A stretch of DNA of 64,000 nt from Polyangiaceae bacterium. Lineage in GTDB: Bacteria; Myxococcota_A; Polyangia; Polyangiales; Polyangiaceae. The notes below the pieces were generated by a model. That model was given only the letters and a program-made list of their open reading frames with translations. It was not told the DNA's origin and did not search any database. The position numbers and the translations under genes were made by a program. Location: contig JAHBVX010000006.1 in NCBI GenBank assembly GCA_019637295.1, positions 248,001 through 312,000 on the forward strand, given 5' to 3'. The number at the start of each line of letters is the position of its first letter. The first letter of the stretch is position 1. Shown one piece after another: positions 37,498 through 45,841 of the stretch.

Positions 37498-38499
37498 ATG
37501 ACGGAAAAGATTGGTCTCTTGGTCGGGTGGGAGGACACGTTTCCGGCTGCGTTCATCGATCGGGTGAACCGCGAGCCCGGGGTGCGCGCCGAGCTCGCGA
37601 AGATCGGCGGGACGCCCGTCGGCTTCGACCCGCCCTATCGGGTCTTGATCGACCGCATCAGCCAGGAGATCCAGCACTATCGGCTGCACCTCAAGGCCGC
37701 GGCCCTCGCCGGTACCTACGTGATCAACGATCCCCTGTGGTGGCAGGCGGACGACAAGTTCTTCGGCTTCTCGCTGGCGGACCGCATCGGCGTCGCGACG
37801 CCGCGCACGGTGCTCTTGCCGCAGCGGGACTACCTGCCGTCGATCGACCGCGAGCGCTCGCTGCGGAACCTGGAGTACCCGCTCGACTGGGAGGCCATCA
37901 CTCGCTACGTGGGCTTCCCCGCCATCCTCAAGCCCGCCGAAGGCGGCGGTTGGAAGAACGTCTCGCGCGTCAACGACATGAACGAGCTGCTCCGCGACTA
38001 CGACGCGAGCGGCTCCCTCGTGATGACGCTGCAAGAGTTCATCGACTTCGAGGACTACGTGCGCTGCATTTGCATCGGACGCGAGTTCATCCTGCCCATT
38101 CGCTACGACCCCCGGCGGCGCTGCTACCTCGTCGAGCACGAGTTCATGTCCCCGGCCCTCGGCCAGCGCGTCGTGGACGACGCCTGGAAGCTCTGCAATG
38201 CCCTCGGCTACGACATGAACTCGGTGGAGTTCGCCATCCGGGACGGCGTTCCGTACGCGATCGACTTCACGAACCCCGCGCCTGACATGGACTACCACAG
38301 CATCACCCCGCACTACTTCGAGATCGTGGTCGAAGAGATGGCGCGCTTCGCCATCAGCTGCGTGAAGGAAGAGAAGCGCCCGAACCGACGCTACAACTTC
38401 GGCGATTTCTTGCCGGGCGGCTCCCGCGCCGACGAGCTCGGGCCCGTCGCTCGCGCCGCCGCCAGCGCCAAGCCGAAGAAGCGGAGTAGCAAGGCGTGA
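37498..38499 (+). CDS. ATP-grasp ligase (RimK-like)
   Basis: 333 residues, ATG 37498 after a 13-base gap. ATP-grasp features: FPAILKPAEGGGWKNVSRV (ATP-binding Lys and Gly loop), LVMTLQEFIDFEDYVRCICIG (purine-binding strand), and the metal-binding end NSVEFAIRDGVPYAIDFTNPAPD, where Glu/Asp/Asn coordinate magnesium. The N-terminal LVGWEDTFPAAFIDRVN is the pre-grasp domain. Such enzymes join a carboxylate to an amine through an acyl phosphate. The last ~30 residues are Lys/Ala-rich. Coupled to a second ATP-grasp-like gene. Confidence 0.8.
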   Translation: MTEKIGLLVGWEDTFPAAFIDRVNREPGVRAELAKIGGTPVGFDPPYRVLIDRISQEIQHYRLHLKAAALAGTYVINDPLWWQADDKFFGFSLADRIGVATPRTVLLPQRDYLPSIDRERSLRNLEYPLDWEAITRYVGFPAILKPAEGGGWKNVSRVNDMNELLRDYDASGSLVMTLQEFIDFEDYVRCICIGREFILPIRYDPRRRCYLVEHEFMSPALGQRVVDDAWKLCNALGYDMNSVEFAIRDGVPYAIDFTNPAPDMDYHSITPHYFEIVVEEMARFAISCVKEEKRPNRRYNFGDFLPGGSRADELGPVARAAASAKPKKRSSKA

Positions 38500-39872
38500 C
38501 CGCGTCGGACAGGCCCCCGGCGGAGCTCGCCATCGACGAAGCCTGCGCCGACTACGACCGAGTGCTCGAGCGAGTCGAGTCCGAGACCCCGGGCTTCTGC
38601 CAGGCGCTGCTCGATCGCCTGGTCGCGGAGCGCGCGAGCTACGCGGCGCGGCCCATCTGCCCGTTCCTGCGTCCGAACTTCGTGACCCAAAGCCAAACGG
38701 AGTACGTCGAGCGCGTGCTCGGCCTGTTCCGCAGCGCGGTGGTCAAGGCGAAGGACGCGATGCTCGCGGACCCTGCGCTGTTCGCGCTGGCGGGTCTCAC
38801 GGACGGCGAGCGCCGCTTGTTCGACATCGACCCCGGGTTTCGGCACATCGGCATCACGACGCGCATCGACACCTTCTTGATCGGCACTCAGATGCGCTTC
38901 GTAGAGCTCAACGCCGAGTGCCCGGCGGGCATGCACTACGGCGAGACGCTGGCGCGGGTGTTCCTGGACACCCCGGTGATGGCGGACTTCCAGACCCGCT
39001 TCCGCTTGAGCCGTCCCAACCCGGCGGATCTGCTGCTCCAGAGCCTGCTGGCGACTTGGGCCGAGTGGGGCGGCCAGGGCAGCCCGCGGGTGGCGGTCGT
39101 GGACTGGAAGGAGGTGAGCACGCGCACGGAGTTCGACCTGGTGTGCGAGCACTTCCAGAGCGCCGGCCTCGAGGCCGAGTTCGCGGATCCACGCGACCTG
39201 GAGTTCTCCGGCGGGCGACTGCGTTCAGGCGGCAAGCCCATCGACGTGGTCTACCGCCGCTTGCTCACCAACGAGCTCTTGGCACGAGAGAGCGAGTGCC
39301 GCGCGCTGGTCACCGCGCTCGAGCAGCGGGCCGTCTGTCTCTTCAACTCGTTCCGGGCCAAGCTCCTGCACAAGAAGACCCTGTTCGCCATTCTGCAGGA
39401 TCCGCGCATCATGACGCTGTTGTCCCCGGATGAGGCCGCGGTGATCCGCGATTGCGTACCCTGGACGCGGCTGGTGCGCGAGGGCAAGACGGACGGCCCC
39501 ACGGGCGAGACGATCGATCTGATCGAGTGGGCGCGAGACCACCGCGAAGACCTGGTGCTCAAGCCCAACGACGAGTACGGCGGGCGCGGCGTCGTCGTGG
39601 GACACAACGTCGAGCAAGACGTGTGGGAGCGCGCCCTCGCGGTGGGCCTGGCGGACCTATCCATCGTGCAACAGCGGGTCGCGGTGCCCACCCGAGACTT
39701 CCCGGTGCTCGACGATGGACGACTGGCCTGGTCACGTCGCTACGTGGACTTCGATCCGTACCTGTTCCGCGGCCGCGTGGGCGGGTATCTCACGCGCTTG
39801 AGCGCTTCGTCGCTGTGCAACGTCACCGCGGGGGGCGGCACCACGCCGACCTTCGTCCTCGACGGCTGCTGA
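38496..39872 (+). CDS. Circularly permuted ATP-grasp protein
   Basis: GTG 38496 overlaps the previous stop (GTGA). The 458-residue protein has MRFVELNAECPAGMHYGETLARVF and, near the C-terminus, DLVLKPNDEYGGRGVVVGHNV followed by IVQQRVAVP and FDPYLFRGRVGGYLTRLS. The order of these blocks is that of circularly permuted ATP-grasp families (glutathionylspermidine-synthase-like), known or predicted peptide-bond ligases. The substrate is unknown. Two different ATP-grasp enzymes plus an amidotransferase suggest stepwise amide-bond chemistry. Confidence 0.72.
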   Translation: MTASDRPPAELAIDEACADYDRVLERVESETPGFCQALLDRLVAERASYAARPICPFLRPNFVTQSQTEYVERVLGLFRSAVVKAKDAMLADPALFALAGLTDGERRLFDIDPGFRHIGITTRIDTFLIGTQMRFVELNAECPAGMHYGETLARVFLDTPVMADFQTRFRLSRPNPADLLLQSLLATWAEWGGQGSPRVAVVDWKEVSTRTEFDLVCEHFQSAGLEAEFADPRDLEFSGGRLRSGGKPIDVVYRRLLTNELLARESECRALVTALEQRAVCLFNSFRAKLLHKKTLFAILQDPRIMTLLSPDEAAVIRDCVPWTRLVREGKTDGPTGETIDLIEWARDHREDLVLKPNDEYGGRGVVVGHNVEQDVWERALAVGLADLSIVQQRVAVPTRDFPVLDDGRLAWSRRYVDFDPYLFRGRVGGYLTRLSASSLCNVTAGGGTTPTFVLDGC

Positions 39873-39927
39873 GTGACGCCGGAGGGCCGACTCGACCGAG
39901 CGTGGCTTCTGACCTAAGCTCCGGCGC

Positions 39928-40956
39928 ATGCGTCGTCTTGGGCTCTTCGTCGCCGCAGTGCTGTGCGCTGCCTGTTCGAAAAGTGCGAGCGCGCCGGGTG
40001 CGCCGTCGGGTTCGGACTCCGGAGCCGACTCGGGCCTCGAGTGCTCGGGCGGCAGCGCCGAGGTGCGTGAGTGTGTGAGCCGACCGCGGCTCGAAGCGGA
40101 CCTACAATTCGTGGCCCAGCCGCGCTCTCCGGGCAGCCCGCACTGGCAGGCCGTCCAGGATCTTTGCAAGTCGCGCTTCGAGCAGTACGGCCTGACCGTG
40201 GAGCTTCACGCCTATTCGGGTGGCGTGAACGTGATCGGCACTCGCGCGGGGACGACCGACCCGAGCGAGCACGTTCTGGTGTCGGCGCACTACGATCACA
40301 TCCCGGGCTGCGCGGGGGCGGACGACAACGCCACCGGCGTCGCCGCGCTGCTCGAGACGGCACGCGTCACACAGGGCAGGTCCTTCCCGCGAACCTTGGC
40401 GCTGGCGTGCTGGGATCAAGAAGAGGACGGCCTGCTCGGCGCCAAAGCCTACGCCCTGCGCGCGCGCCAGAACGACGAGAGCATCGTGGTCATGTACTCC
40501 CTGGAGATGCTCGGCTTCAAGACCACCGCACCGGACACTCAAGCCGTGCCCGCGGGCATCGACATCCTCTTTCCGGAGCAGTACGCGGAGCTAGAGGCCG
40601 CCGGCTTCGTGGGTGACTTCTTGACCATCATCGCGGACACACCCGCCATGAAGGCAGGCAGCCGCGTCGCTGCGCACGCCAAGGACATCGGCCTGCGCAC
40701 CGTGTCCCTCGAGATCTCGGCGAACCTCAAGTCGAGCCCGCTGGCGGGGGATATCCGCCGCTCGGATCACGCCGCCTTCTGGGACCAAGACTTCCCCGCC
40801 ATGATGCTCACGGACACCTCCGAGTTTCGCAACCCGAACTACCACTGCAGAAACGGCCTCTCGGACACGGTCGATACGCTGGATCTGCAGTTCTTGACGG
40901 ACAACACCCGCGCGGTGGTCGGCTCGGTGGTCGACGTGCTCATGAAGACCGAGTGA
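39928..40956 (+). CDS. M28-family zinc peptidase lipoprotein
   Basis: ATG 39928, lipobox CAAC near residue 16 and a short Ser/Gly linker. The catalytic domain shows the M28 zinc ligands: VSAHYDHIPG, GADDNATG and WDQEEDGLLGA, with a later SDHAAFWDQDFPAMMLTDT. The family are aminopeptidases or glutaminyl cyclase relatives acting on short peptides. It begins 55 bases after the ATP-grasp operon on the same strand and could be a surface scavenging enzyme, independent of the operon. Confidence 0.85.
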   Translation: MRRLGLFVAAVLCAACSKSASAPGAPSGSDSGADSGLECSGGSAEVRECVSRPRLEADLQFVAQPRSPGSPHWQAVQDLCKSRFEQYGLTVELHAYSGGVNVIGTRAGTTDPSEHVLVSAHYDHIPGCAGADDNATGVAALLETARVTQGRSFPRTLALACWDQEEDGLLGAKAYALRARQNDESIVVMYSLEMLGFKTTAPDTQAVPAGIDILFPEQYAELEAAGFVGDFLTIIADTPAMKAGSRVAAHAKDIGLRTVSLEISANLKSSPLAGDIRRSDHAAFWDQDFPAMMLTDTSEFRNPNYHCRNGLSDTVDTLDLQFLTDNTRAVVGSVVDVLMKTE

Positions 40957-40974
40957 GGCCGTCGTTCGTTCGGC

Positions 40975-41478
40975 ATGTCCCGATCTGCTCCCGCTTCACG
41001 CTGGCTGTTCATCGCCGCGGCGTCGTCGATGACCGCGTTGCTCGTCTGGTCCGCCAATCGGCCGCGCACCGCACCGCAGCCGGCGCCGCAGATCGAGGCC
41101 GAGGCCGCGCCGCCGAGCCGTTACCCGAACCCCTGGCCCGACCCGCCACCCGCGGACGTCGCCGCGCTGCTCGATGGACTCGCGCCCGGCGCGCCGCTGC
41201 CGGCAGGTTTCGTGGTGCGCGGCATCAGCCCCGTGCACGAGCAACGAATCGTGATCGACGTCGAGCGCGGGGAGCTGGGGTTCCGGGTCTGGGTGGTGCA
41301 GCGCGGAACCGACGACCGGCGTCCACCCGGTAGCAGCGAGCACTACGCCGTGTACTTCGTCCAGCCGCGCCCCACCGTGGACGCCATCGACGACGACGCC
41401 CGGCGCGAGGTGCTGCGCGAGGTGCTGCGACGCGTCCGCAAGACGGAGGCCACGACGGCGATGCCCGCGGGGCTGTGA
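40975..41478 (+). CDS. Hypothetical membrane-anchored protein
   Basis: 167 residues from ATG 40975, 18 bases after the peptidase stop. An N-terminal hydrophobic segment (WLFIAAASSMTALLVW) is followed by a Pro-rich linker and an alpha/beta domain of ~100 residues with VVRGISPVHEQRIVIDVERGELGFRVWV and a charged C-terminal helix. No family recognised. Likely an inner-membrane-anchored periplasmic protein co-transcribed with the peptidase. Confidence 0.55.
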   Translation: MSRSAPASRWLFIAAASSMTALLVWSANRPRTAPQPAPQIEAEAAPPSRYPNPWPDPPPADVAALLDGLAPGAPLPAGFVVRGISPVHEQRIVIDVERGELGFRVWVVQRGTDDRRPPGSSEHYAVYFVQPRPTVDAIDDDARREVLREVLRRVRKTEATTAMPAGL

Positions 41479-41481
41479 GCG

Positions 41482-42978
41482 CTAGGGCAGCAGTCGATAG
41501 CGACGCAGGTGGACGAGCTCCGAGCCGCCCGAGCCGGAGATCCACGCGACGAACACGCGATCCCCCACTACGAGTACCGCGGGGTAGTCGGCGGTGCTGC
41601 CCGCCGGCCCGGTGTCCGTCTTGACGATGACGGTCGGGTACGCGCCGGAGCTGGCGTCATCCGCCACGTCGGCGAAGCCCGTGTTCAAGTACAGGTTGGT
41701 GGTGTTGCCGGTCACCGCGGGGAACACGCTGGCCAGGCGCACGCGCACACCCTGCTTCGGCTTGGCGCTCGTCAGCACGCCGTGGATGGCCGGATTGCGC
41801 ACGAACTCGGTCGAGATCGACGGGCAATCGCTGGCGGCCGTCGGGACCACCAGGCAGCCCGTCGTGTCGCAGAAGAACGCGCGCGCGTCGGTCCGATAGC
41901 TGCCGAAGGTGTTCGAGGAGTACACGCTGAAGGTGAGGCCGGGCACCGGGCTGGTCACGCTCAGCGGACTCCAGCTCGTGCCTTGCTGGTAGCACGCCGT
42001 GTGCTCCTGGGTCGTGCCGCCCACTCGCCAGGCGTAGGTGCTGCTGTTCGACTTCAGGTAGGCCAAGCCCGAACCGCCCGGGACCGAGACGGGCGCGACG
42101 TAGTCTGCGCCCACGTCGAAGGTGCCGTAGCCGCCGGTCGGCCCGCGCAGCTCCACGTTGCCGTTGTACCGGACGTAGGCCGCGGCGACTTGGTCGTTGT
42201 TCACGATCACCGGCAGCGGGACCTGACGCGACTGTGCCGTGAGCCCCACGTCGTAGGTGAGCGCGTTTGCCGGCGTGGTGACCAGGGTGGGCGAGCCAAC
42301 GAGGCCGAGGCTCGAGTCGAGCAACACGTGCCATACCTTGGTGTGAACCACGGACTTGAAGGTGGTGAAGAAGGCGTGCAATTGGCCGGCGACCTCCAGC
42401 ATCCCGACCGCGCTGCCTGGCGACTCGTCGCTCACGCCACCGTCCGGGAGCGAGACCAAGAGACTCAGCACGTCCGTGGTCGCGTCGAAGACGGGATTAG
42501 GGGCCTGTGCCGCGAAGGTGTGGAGCTTCGTCTCGCGCACGCCGACGCCGGCAGCGAAGGTGGAGACCACGACTTGATCGCCGAAGGACGCCAGCGTCAC
42601 TCGCAGCGCACGGGGCGTCGGCTGGTCGAGCACGAACCCGTCCACCACGGCGGTCCCCACCGGAGCGTACACGCAGCGGCTGGCGTCGCAGGCGTCCGAG
42701 GTCAGCGGATCGTCGTCGTCGCAGTCGCTCGCCTGCTGGCACTCGGGCGGGCCGCCGTCGCTACCTCCTGCACCGCCGCTGCCGCCGGCGCCCGTGCCGC
42801 CGCTGCCCGCCGCGGCGTCTCCGGCGGAGCCCGCGCTCCCGCCGGCGCCGCCAGAAGACGTGCCCCCGAGGCTCGCGTCCTGACCGCCGCCCTGCAGCTC
42901 CTCGAAGTCCAAGAGCAAGGCGCAGGACGCGACCACGGCCGCGAGCGAGACGCCGACGAGAGCTCCGAGCCTCTTCAT
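41482..42978 (-). CDS. Large lipoprotein with Cys-rich motif, function unknown
   Basis: ATG 42978. Lipobox ASC, a Gly/Ser/Ala linker, then CQQASDCDDDDPLTSDACDASRCVY, a metal- or disulfide-type knot common in myxobacterial surface lipoproteins. The remaining ~370 residues are beta-rich with repeated blade-like segments (TLASFGDQVVVSTFA, VGDRVFVAWISG), possibly a beta-propeller. No catalytic residues seen. It converges on the hypothetical gene at 40975 with a 3-base gap. Confidence 0.6.
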   Translation of the reverse strand: MKRLGALVGVSLAAVVASCALLLDFEELQGGGQDASLGGTSSGGAGGSAGSAGDAAAGSGGTGAGGSGGAGGSDGGPPECQQASDCDDDDPLTSDACDASRCVYAPVGTAVVDGFVLDQPTPRALRVTLASFGDQVVVSTFAAGVGVRETKLHTFAAQAPNPVFDATTDVLSLLVSLPDGGVSDESPGSAVGMLEVAGQLHAFFTTFKSVVHTKVWHVLLDSSLGLVGSPTLVTTPANALTYDVGLTAQSRQVPLPVIVNNDQVAAAYVRYNGNVELRGPTGGYGTFDVGADYVAPVSVPGGSGLAYLKSNSSTYAWRVGGTTQEHTACYQQGTSWSPLSVTSPVPGLTFSVYSSNTFGSYRTDARAFFCDTTGCLVVPTAASDCPSISTEFVRNPAIHGVLTSAKPKQGVRVRLASVFPAVTGNTTNLYLNTGFADVADDASSGAYPTVIVKTDTGPAGSTADYPAVLVVGDRVFVAWISGSGGSELVHLRRYRLLP

Positions 42979-43271
42979 GACTTGCGTCGAACGAACCTAG
43001 CACGCGCCCCGCTGCGCCGACAGCCCGGCGGTTGATCCGCACCTTCGATGATCGGTGGTCCCCGGGGCGAGTCCGGACCCCCGCCGCGCGATGTGACTGA
43101 TCATCAGGGCACGCCCCAACGTGCCGGTCACCGTGGACAGGGAGCCCGAGAGTTGACGGCGAGGCTCGTCGCCGTCTCACGCTTGACAGCGACTAGGCGG
43201 CAGTGTGCACGTATCGGCCGGCGATGGCGTCCCCGTACCGCAACCGCGCGACCGATCGCAACGCACCGCGG
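42979..43271. other. Intergenic region, no gene seen
   Basis: Divergent gap between two envelope-protein genes. It contains TTGACA (43183-43188), but no acceptable -10 at 16-18 bases. In-frame starts for the right-hand gene exist at 43203 and 43224. Nothing else was recognised. Confidence 0.5.
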
Positions 43272-44165
43272 ATGCTCACGTTCTTCCACCACCGCATCGC
43301 GCTCGTCGCGGCGCTGGCGCTCCTGGCCTGCGCGCTCTCGGTCTCGTGCACGACCTGGCCCCGCGACGTGACGTTGAGCTGTGCCCCCAGGGACGGGCCG
43401 GCGCTCGAGTGTGAGTCCGAGTCCCGCTCCGTTTGGGGGCGCTCCCGCCCGCTTCGCGTCCGAGTCGTCCCCGCGTCGGACCGACCTGCGGCTGCGGCGC
43501 TCACCTCGCCGAGCCCACGGCTCGATGTGGACGTCGAGTACAGCCGACGCGGACGCGAGTCCTGGTCTGCCGTCAGAGCGCGTTATGAGCACGGCCCACC
43601 CGTCCGACTCACGGACAGCCTGCCGACTCGGTTCGGCGACACGGTGTTGCGGGACCTGTTCGTCTTTCGCGAGGCGCTCGGGCGTGGCCAGTCCGCGACG
43701 CTGCAGTACCGGAGCGGCTGGGGCGGCGTGCTGTTCTTCTCGATGCCCGGGATCCTGCTCTTGGTGGTGTTCATGGTCTCGGGACGCACGCGGCTCTCGG
43801 TCGCACCGGACGAGGGCGAGCTCACCCTCGAGACCCGTCGCTACGCAGGCTCTGCTCCAGCTCGGCGGCGGCTGTCGCGCTCGGAGGTCGAGCAGGCGCT
43901 CGTCAACCCGGAGCCCCTCGGAGCGCGGGTGGCCCATCGGCCCGCGCTGCGCCTGCGTGATGGCCAGCTCGTGGCGCTGACCCCGTCGCCCTTCGCCGCG
44001 CCCCAACGCGCCCTGCACATCGCCGCGCGCGTCGCGGAGTTCTTGCAGCTGCCCGGCCCGAGCGTGAGCCCACCGGGCGTGCCCTCAGCGCCGGCCCCGA
44101 ACCAGCCACGCGGCGGCAGCGCCGACCAGGGTGACGGCGACGGGAAGCCAGACCGCGTCCCGTGA
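43272..44165 (+). CDS. Hypothetical membrane protein
   Basis: ATG 43272 opens with a signal sequence (ALVAALALLACALSVSC) whose LSVSC could be a lipobox; ATG 43224 would add 16 residues. A beta-rich region (~30-130) precedes a transmembrane helix (VLFFSMPGILLLVVFMVSG, ~140), then a cytosolic-like domain and a Pro-rich tail. No family recognised. The last 81 bases overlap the convergent gene at 44085, so the true C-terminus or the neighbour's should be viewed with caution. Confidence 0.5.
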   Translation: MLTFFHHRIALVAALALLACALSVSCTTWPRDVTLSCAPRDGPALECESESRSVWGRSRPLRVRVVPASDRPAAAALTSPSPRLDVDVEYSRRGRESWSAVRARYEHGPPVRLTDSLPTRFGDTVLRDLFVFREALGRGQSATLQYRSGWGGVLFFSMPGILLLVVFMVSGRTRLSVAPDEGELTLETRRYAGSAPARRRLSRSEVEQALVNPEPLGARVAHRPALRLRDGQLVALTPSPFAAPQRALHIAARVAEFLQLPGPSVSPPGVPSAPAPNQPRGGSADQGDGDGKPDRVP

Positions 44166-44633
44166 GTGAGGCGTGAGAGCGCGCAGGGGTTCGAGACGCG
44201 GGGCCGCGGGAGCGCCCCAGAATCTTCCCGCGTCGTTGGCGCGCACGCGCTCGACGATGCCGTCGGCCGCGGCCGCGCCAGCTCCGCTTCGCAGCGACTC
44301 ATCGCGCTGCACCACGAAGCTCGGTGTGCGCTCCGGCGAGCTGACGTCGTCCGGGTGTGACAGCCGGAGCTCGGCGCTGTTCGCCTCGGACCGAAGTTGG
44401 ATCACGATCCCGCGTGGTTCGATGCGGACATCGCCCAGGCGCCAGCCCGGTGAGACCTCCTGGCTCGGCTTCAGCGGCGCCATCAGTCCGAGGATCTCCG
44501 CCTCGCGTCCGGGGCCGATCACCTCTGCGCGCCCCTGCGACCACCCGGTCGCCGGCGTGCTCGCCGCCAGGAGGGCCAGCACGCACATCGCTCGTCGACC
44601 CGATCGCTGCCCGGGTTCGCCTCGCGGGCTCAC
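44085..44633 (-). CDS. Small exported protein with C-terminal membrane helix
   Basis: GTG 44633 overlaps the VWA gene stop (GTGA), which supports the start and co-translation. 182 residues: signal peptide (CVLALLAASTPATGWS), an alpha/beta domain with WRLGDVRIEPRGIVIQL, and a C-terminal helix (VWLPVAVTLVGAAAAWLV) ending in RGRR. No family recognised. As third gene after transglutaminase and VWA genes, it may anchor their products. It overlaps a convergent gene by 81 bases. Confidence 0.55.
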   Translation of the reverse strand: MSPRGEPGQRSGRRAMCVLALLAASTPATGWSQGRAEVIGPGREAEILGLMAPLKPSQEVSPGWRLGDVRIEPRGIVIQLRSEANSAELRLSHPDDVSSPERTPSFVVQRDESLRSGAGAAAADGIVERVRANDAGRFWGAPAAPRLEPLRALTPHSRDAVWLPVAVTLVGAAAAWLVRGRR

Positions 44634-45841
44634 GTGGGCAGTCGCGGCGGCGCCGTCCGCGACAGGTGCGCCATCGCCTCCGACAAGCCGTCGAGAGTGA
44701 GTGGAAACATCGGAAACACCTCGGCGACGGCCTTGGACGTACCCCCACCCCAGTACTGCGGCGGGTCAGGGTTGAGCCACACGCTGCGCTCGAAGCGCTC
44801 TGCGACGACCCGCAGCCAGTCGAGTCCACTCATGACGCTCGCGCCTGACGGCGAGCCCCAGGGCCCAGTGCCCAAGAGCTCACCCGGCGCCATCGCGGCG
44901 TCCCCGACCAGCACCACCTTCCAGCGCGGACTCAGCTGGTCGAGCAGCGAGGTCACGTCGATGGGCTCCATCAGCGCGTCCGTGGAGTACACCCGGCCGT
45001 AGATGGTGTTGTGGAAGTAGTAGGTGCGTAGCTCCCGGAAGTTGGAGGCACGCTTGGAGGCGCTGAAGAGCTGCGAGCACGTCTGCGCGTAGGGATCCAT
45101 CGAGCCTCCCACGTCCATGAGCAGCAGCACGCGCACGTTGCTGCGACGAGGGGGGCGCAGGACAATCTCGAGTTCTCCGCCGTTCTTCGCGGTGGCGTCG
45201 ATGGTTGCGTCGATGTCGAGCTCGTCGATCACGCCCTCACGGGTGAACGCGCGGAGCTTGCGCAAGGCGACCTCGATCTGTCGTACGTCGAGCACGACGT
45301 CCGAGCGATAAGGTCGGTAGCGCCGCGCGTCGGCCATGCTCATTGCGCTCCTCCCGCCGCGGCCCTGGGATCCCGCCCGCATGCTGATGCCGCTCGGGTG
45401 GTGCCCTCCGGTGCCGAAGGGGCTCGTGCCTCCGGTGCCAATCCAGCGGTTACCGCCCTCGTGCCGCTCGGTCTGCTCGCGCAGCCGCTGCTCGAGGAGG
45501 TCTCGGAGCTCGTCCAGCGAGAGCTCCTGCAGCATGGCCTTCTGCTCGTCCGTGAGAGACTCGAGGATCTTCGGATCCCGGAGCCACTCTTCCAGCTCCG
45601 AGAGCGCACGCGTGGTCTCGAAGACCACGCCGCGAAAATGCGACAGGAAGGCCTCGTCGAACTTGTCCAGATCGCTCTCGCGATGCACGACCAGGGCGCG
45701 GGCCAGGTAGTAAAAGCCATCCATCGTGTGGCCGTGCAGCCCGAGCTCGAGGCCGCGGGCGAGCTGGACGGCCTCCTGCGTTCCCACGCTCAAGCGCCGC
45801 TCCCGCAGGGCAAACAGGAAAGGGACGACCAGCGAGCTCAA
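44630..45841 (-). CDS. VWA-domain protein, CoxE-like
   Basis: TTG 45841 overlaps the transglutaminase stop (TTGA). 403 residues. The N-terminal half is helical (VQLARGLELGLHGHTMDGFYYLARALVVH), with a Gly-rich middle. The C-terminal VWA domain has a MIDAS of the form VLLLMDVGGSMDPY, then Thr/Asp positions in YYFHNTIYGR and VLVGDAAMAPGEL. CoxE-type VWA proteins usually work with a MoxR AAA+ ATPase that activates a metal enzyme; none is visible here. Probably cytosolic. A role in complex assembly is inference. Confidence 0.78.
   Translation of the reverse strand: MSSLVVPFLFALRERRLSVGTQEAVQLARGLELGLHGHTMDGFYYLARALVVHRESDLDKFDEAFLSHFRGVVFETTRALSELEEWLRDPKILESLTDEQKAMLQELSLDELRDLLEQRLREQTERHEGGNRWIGTGGTSPFGTGGHHPSGISMRAGSQGRGGRSAMSMADARRYRPYRSDVVLDVRQIEVALRKLRAFTREGVIDELDIDATIDATAKNGGELEIVLRPPRRSNVRVLLLMDVGGSMDPYAQTCSQLFSASKRASNFRELRTYYFHNTIYGRVYSTDALMEPIDVTSLLDQLSPRWKVVLVGDAAMAPGELLGTGPWGSPSGASVMSGLDWLRVVAERFERSVWLNPDPPQYWGGGTSKAVAEVFPMFPLTLDGLSEAMAHLSRTAPPRLPT

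Noticed and set aside
43183-43211. TTGACA at 43183 as a promoter
   Set aside because: No acceptable -10 element at 16-18 bases downstream.
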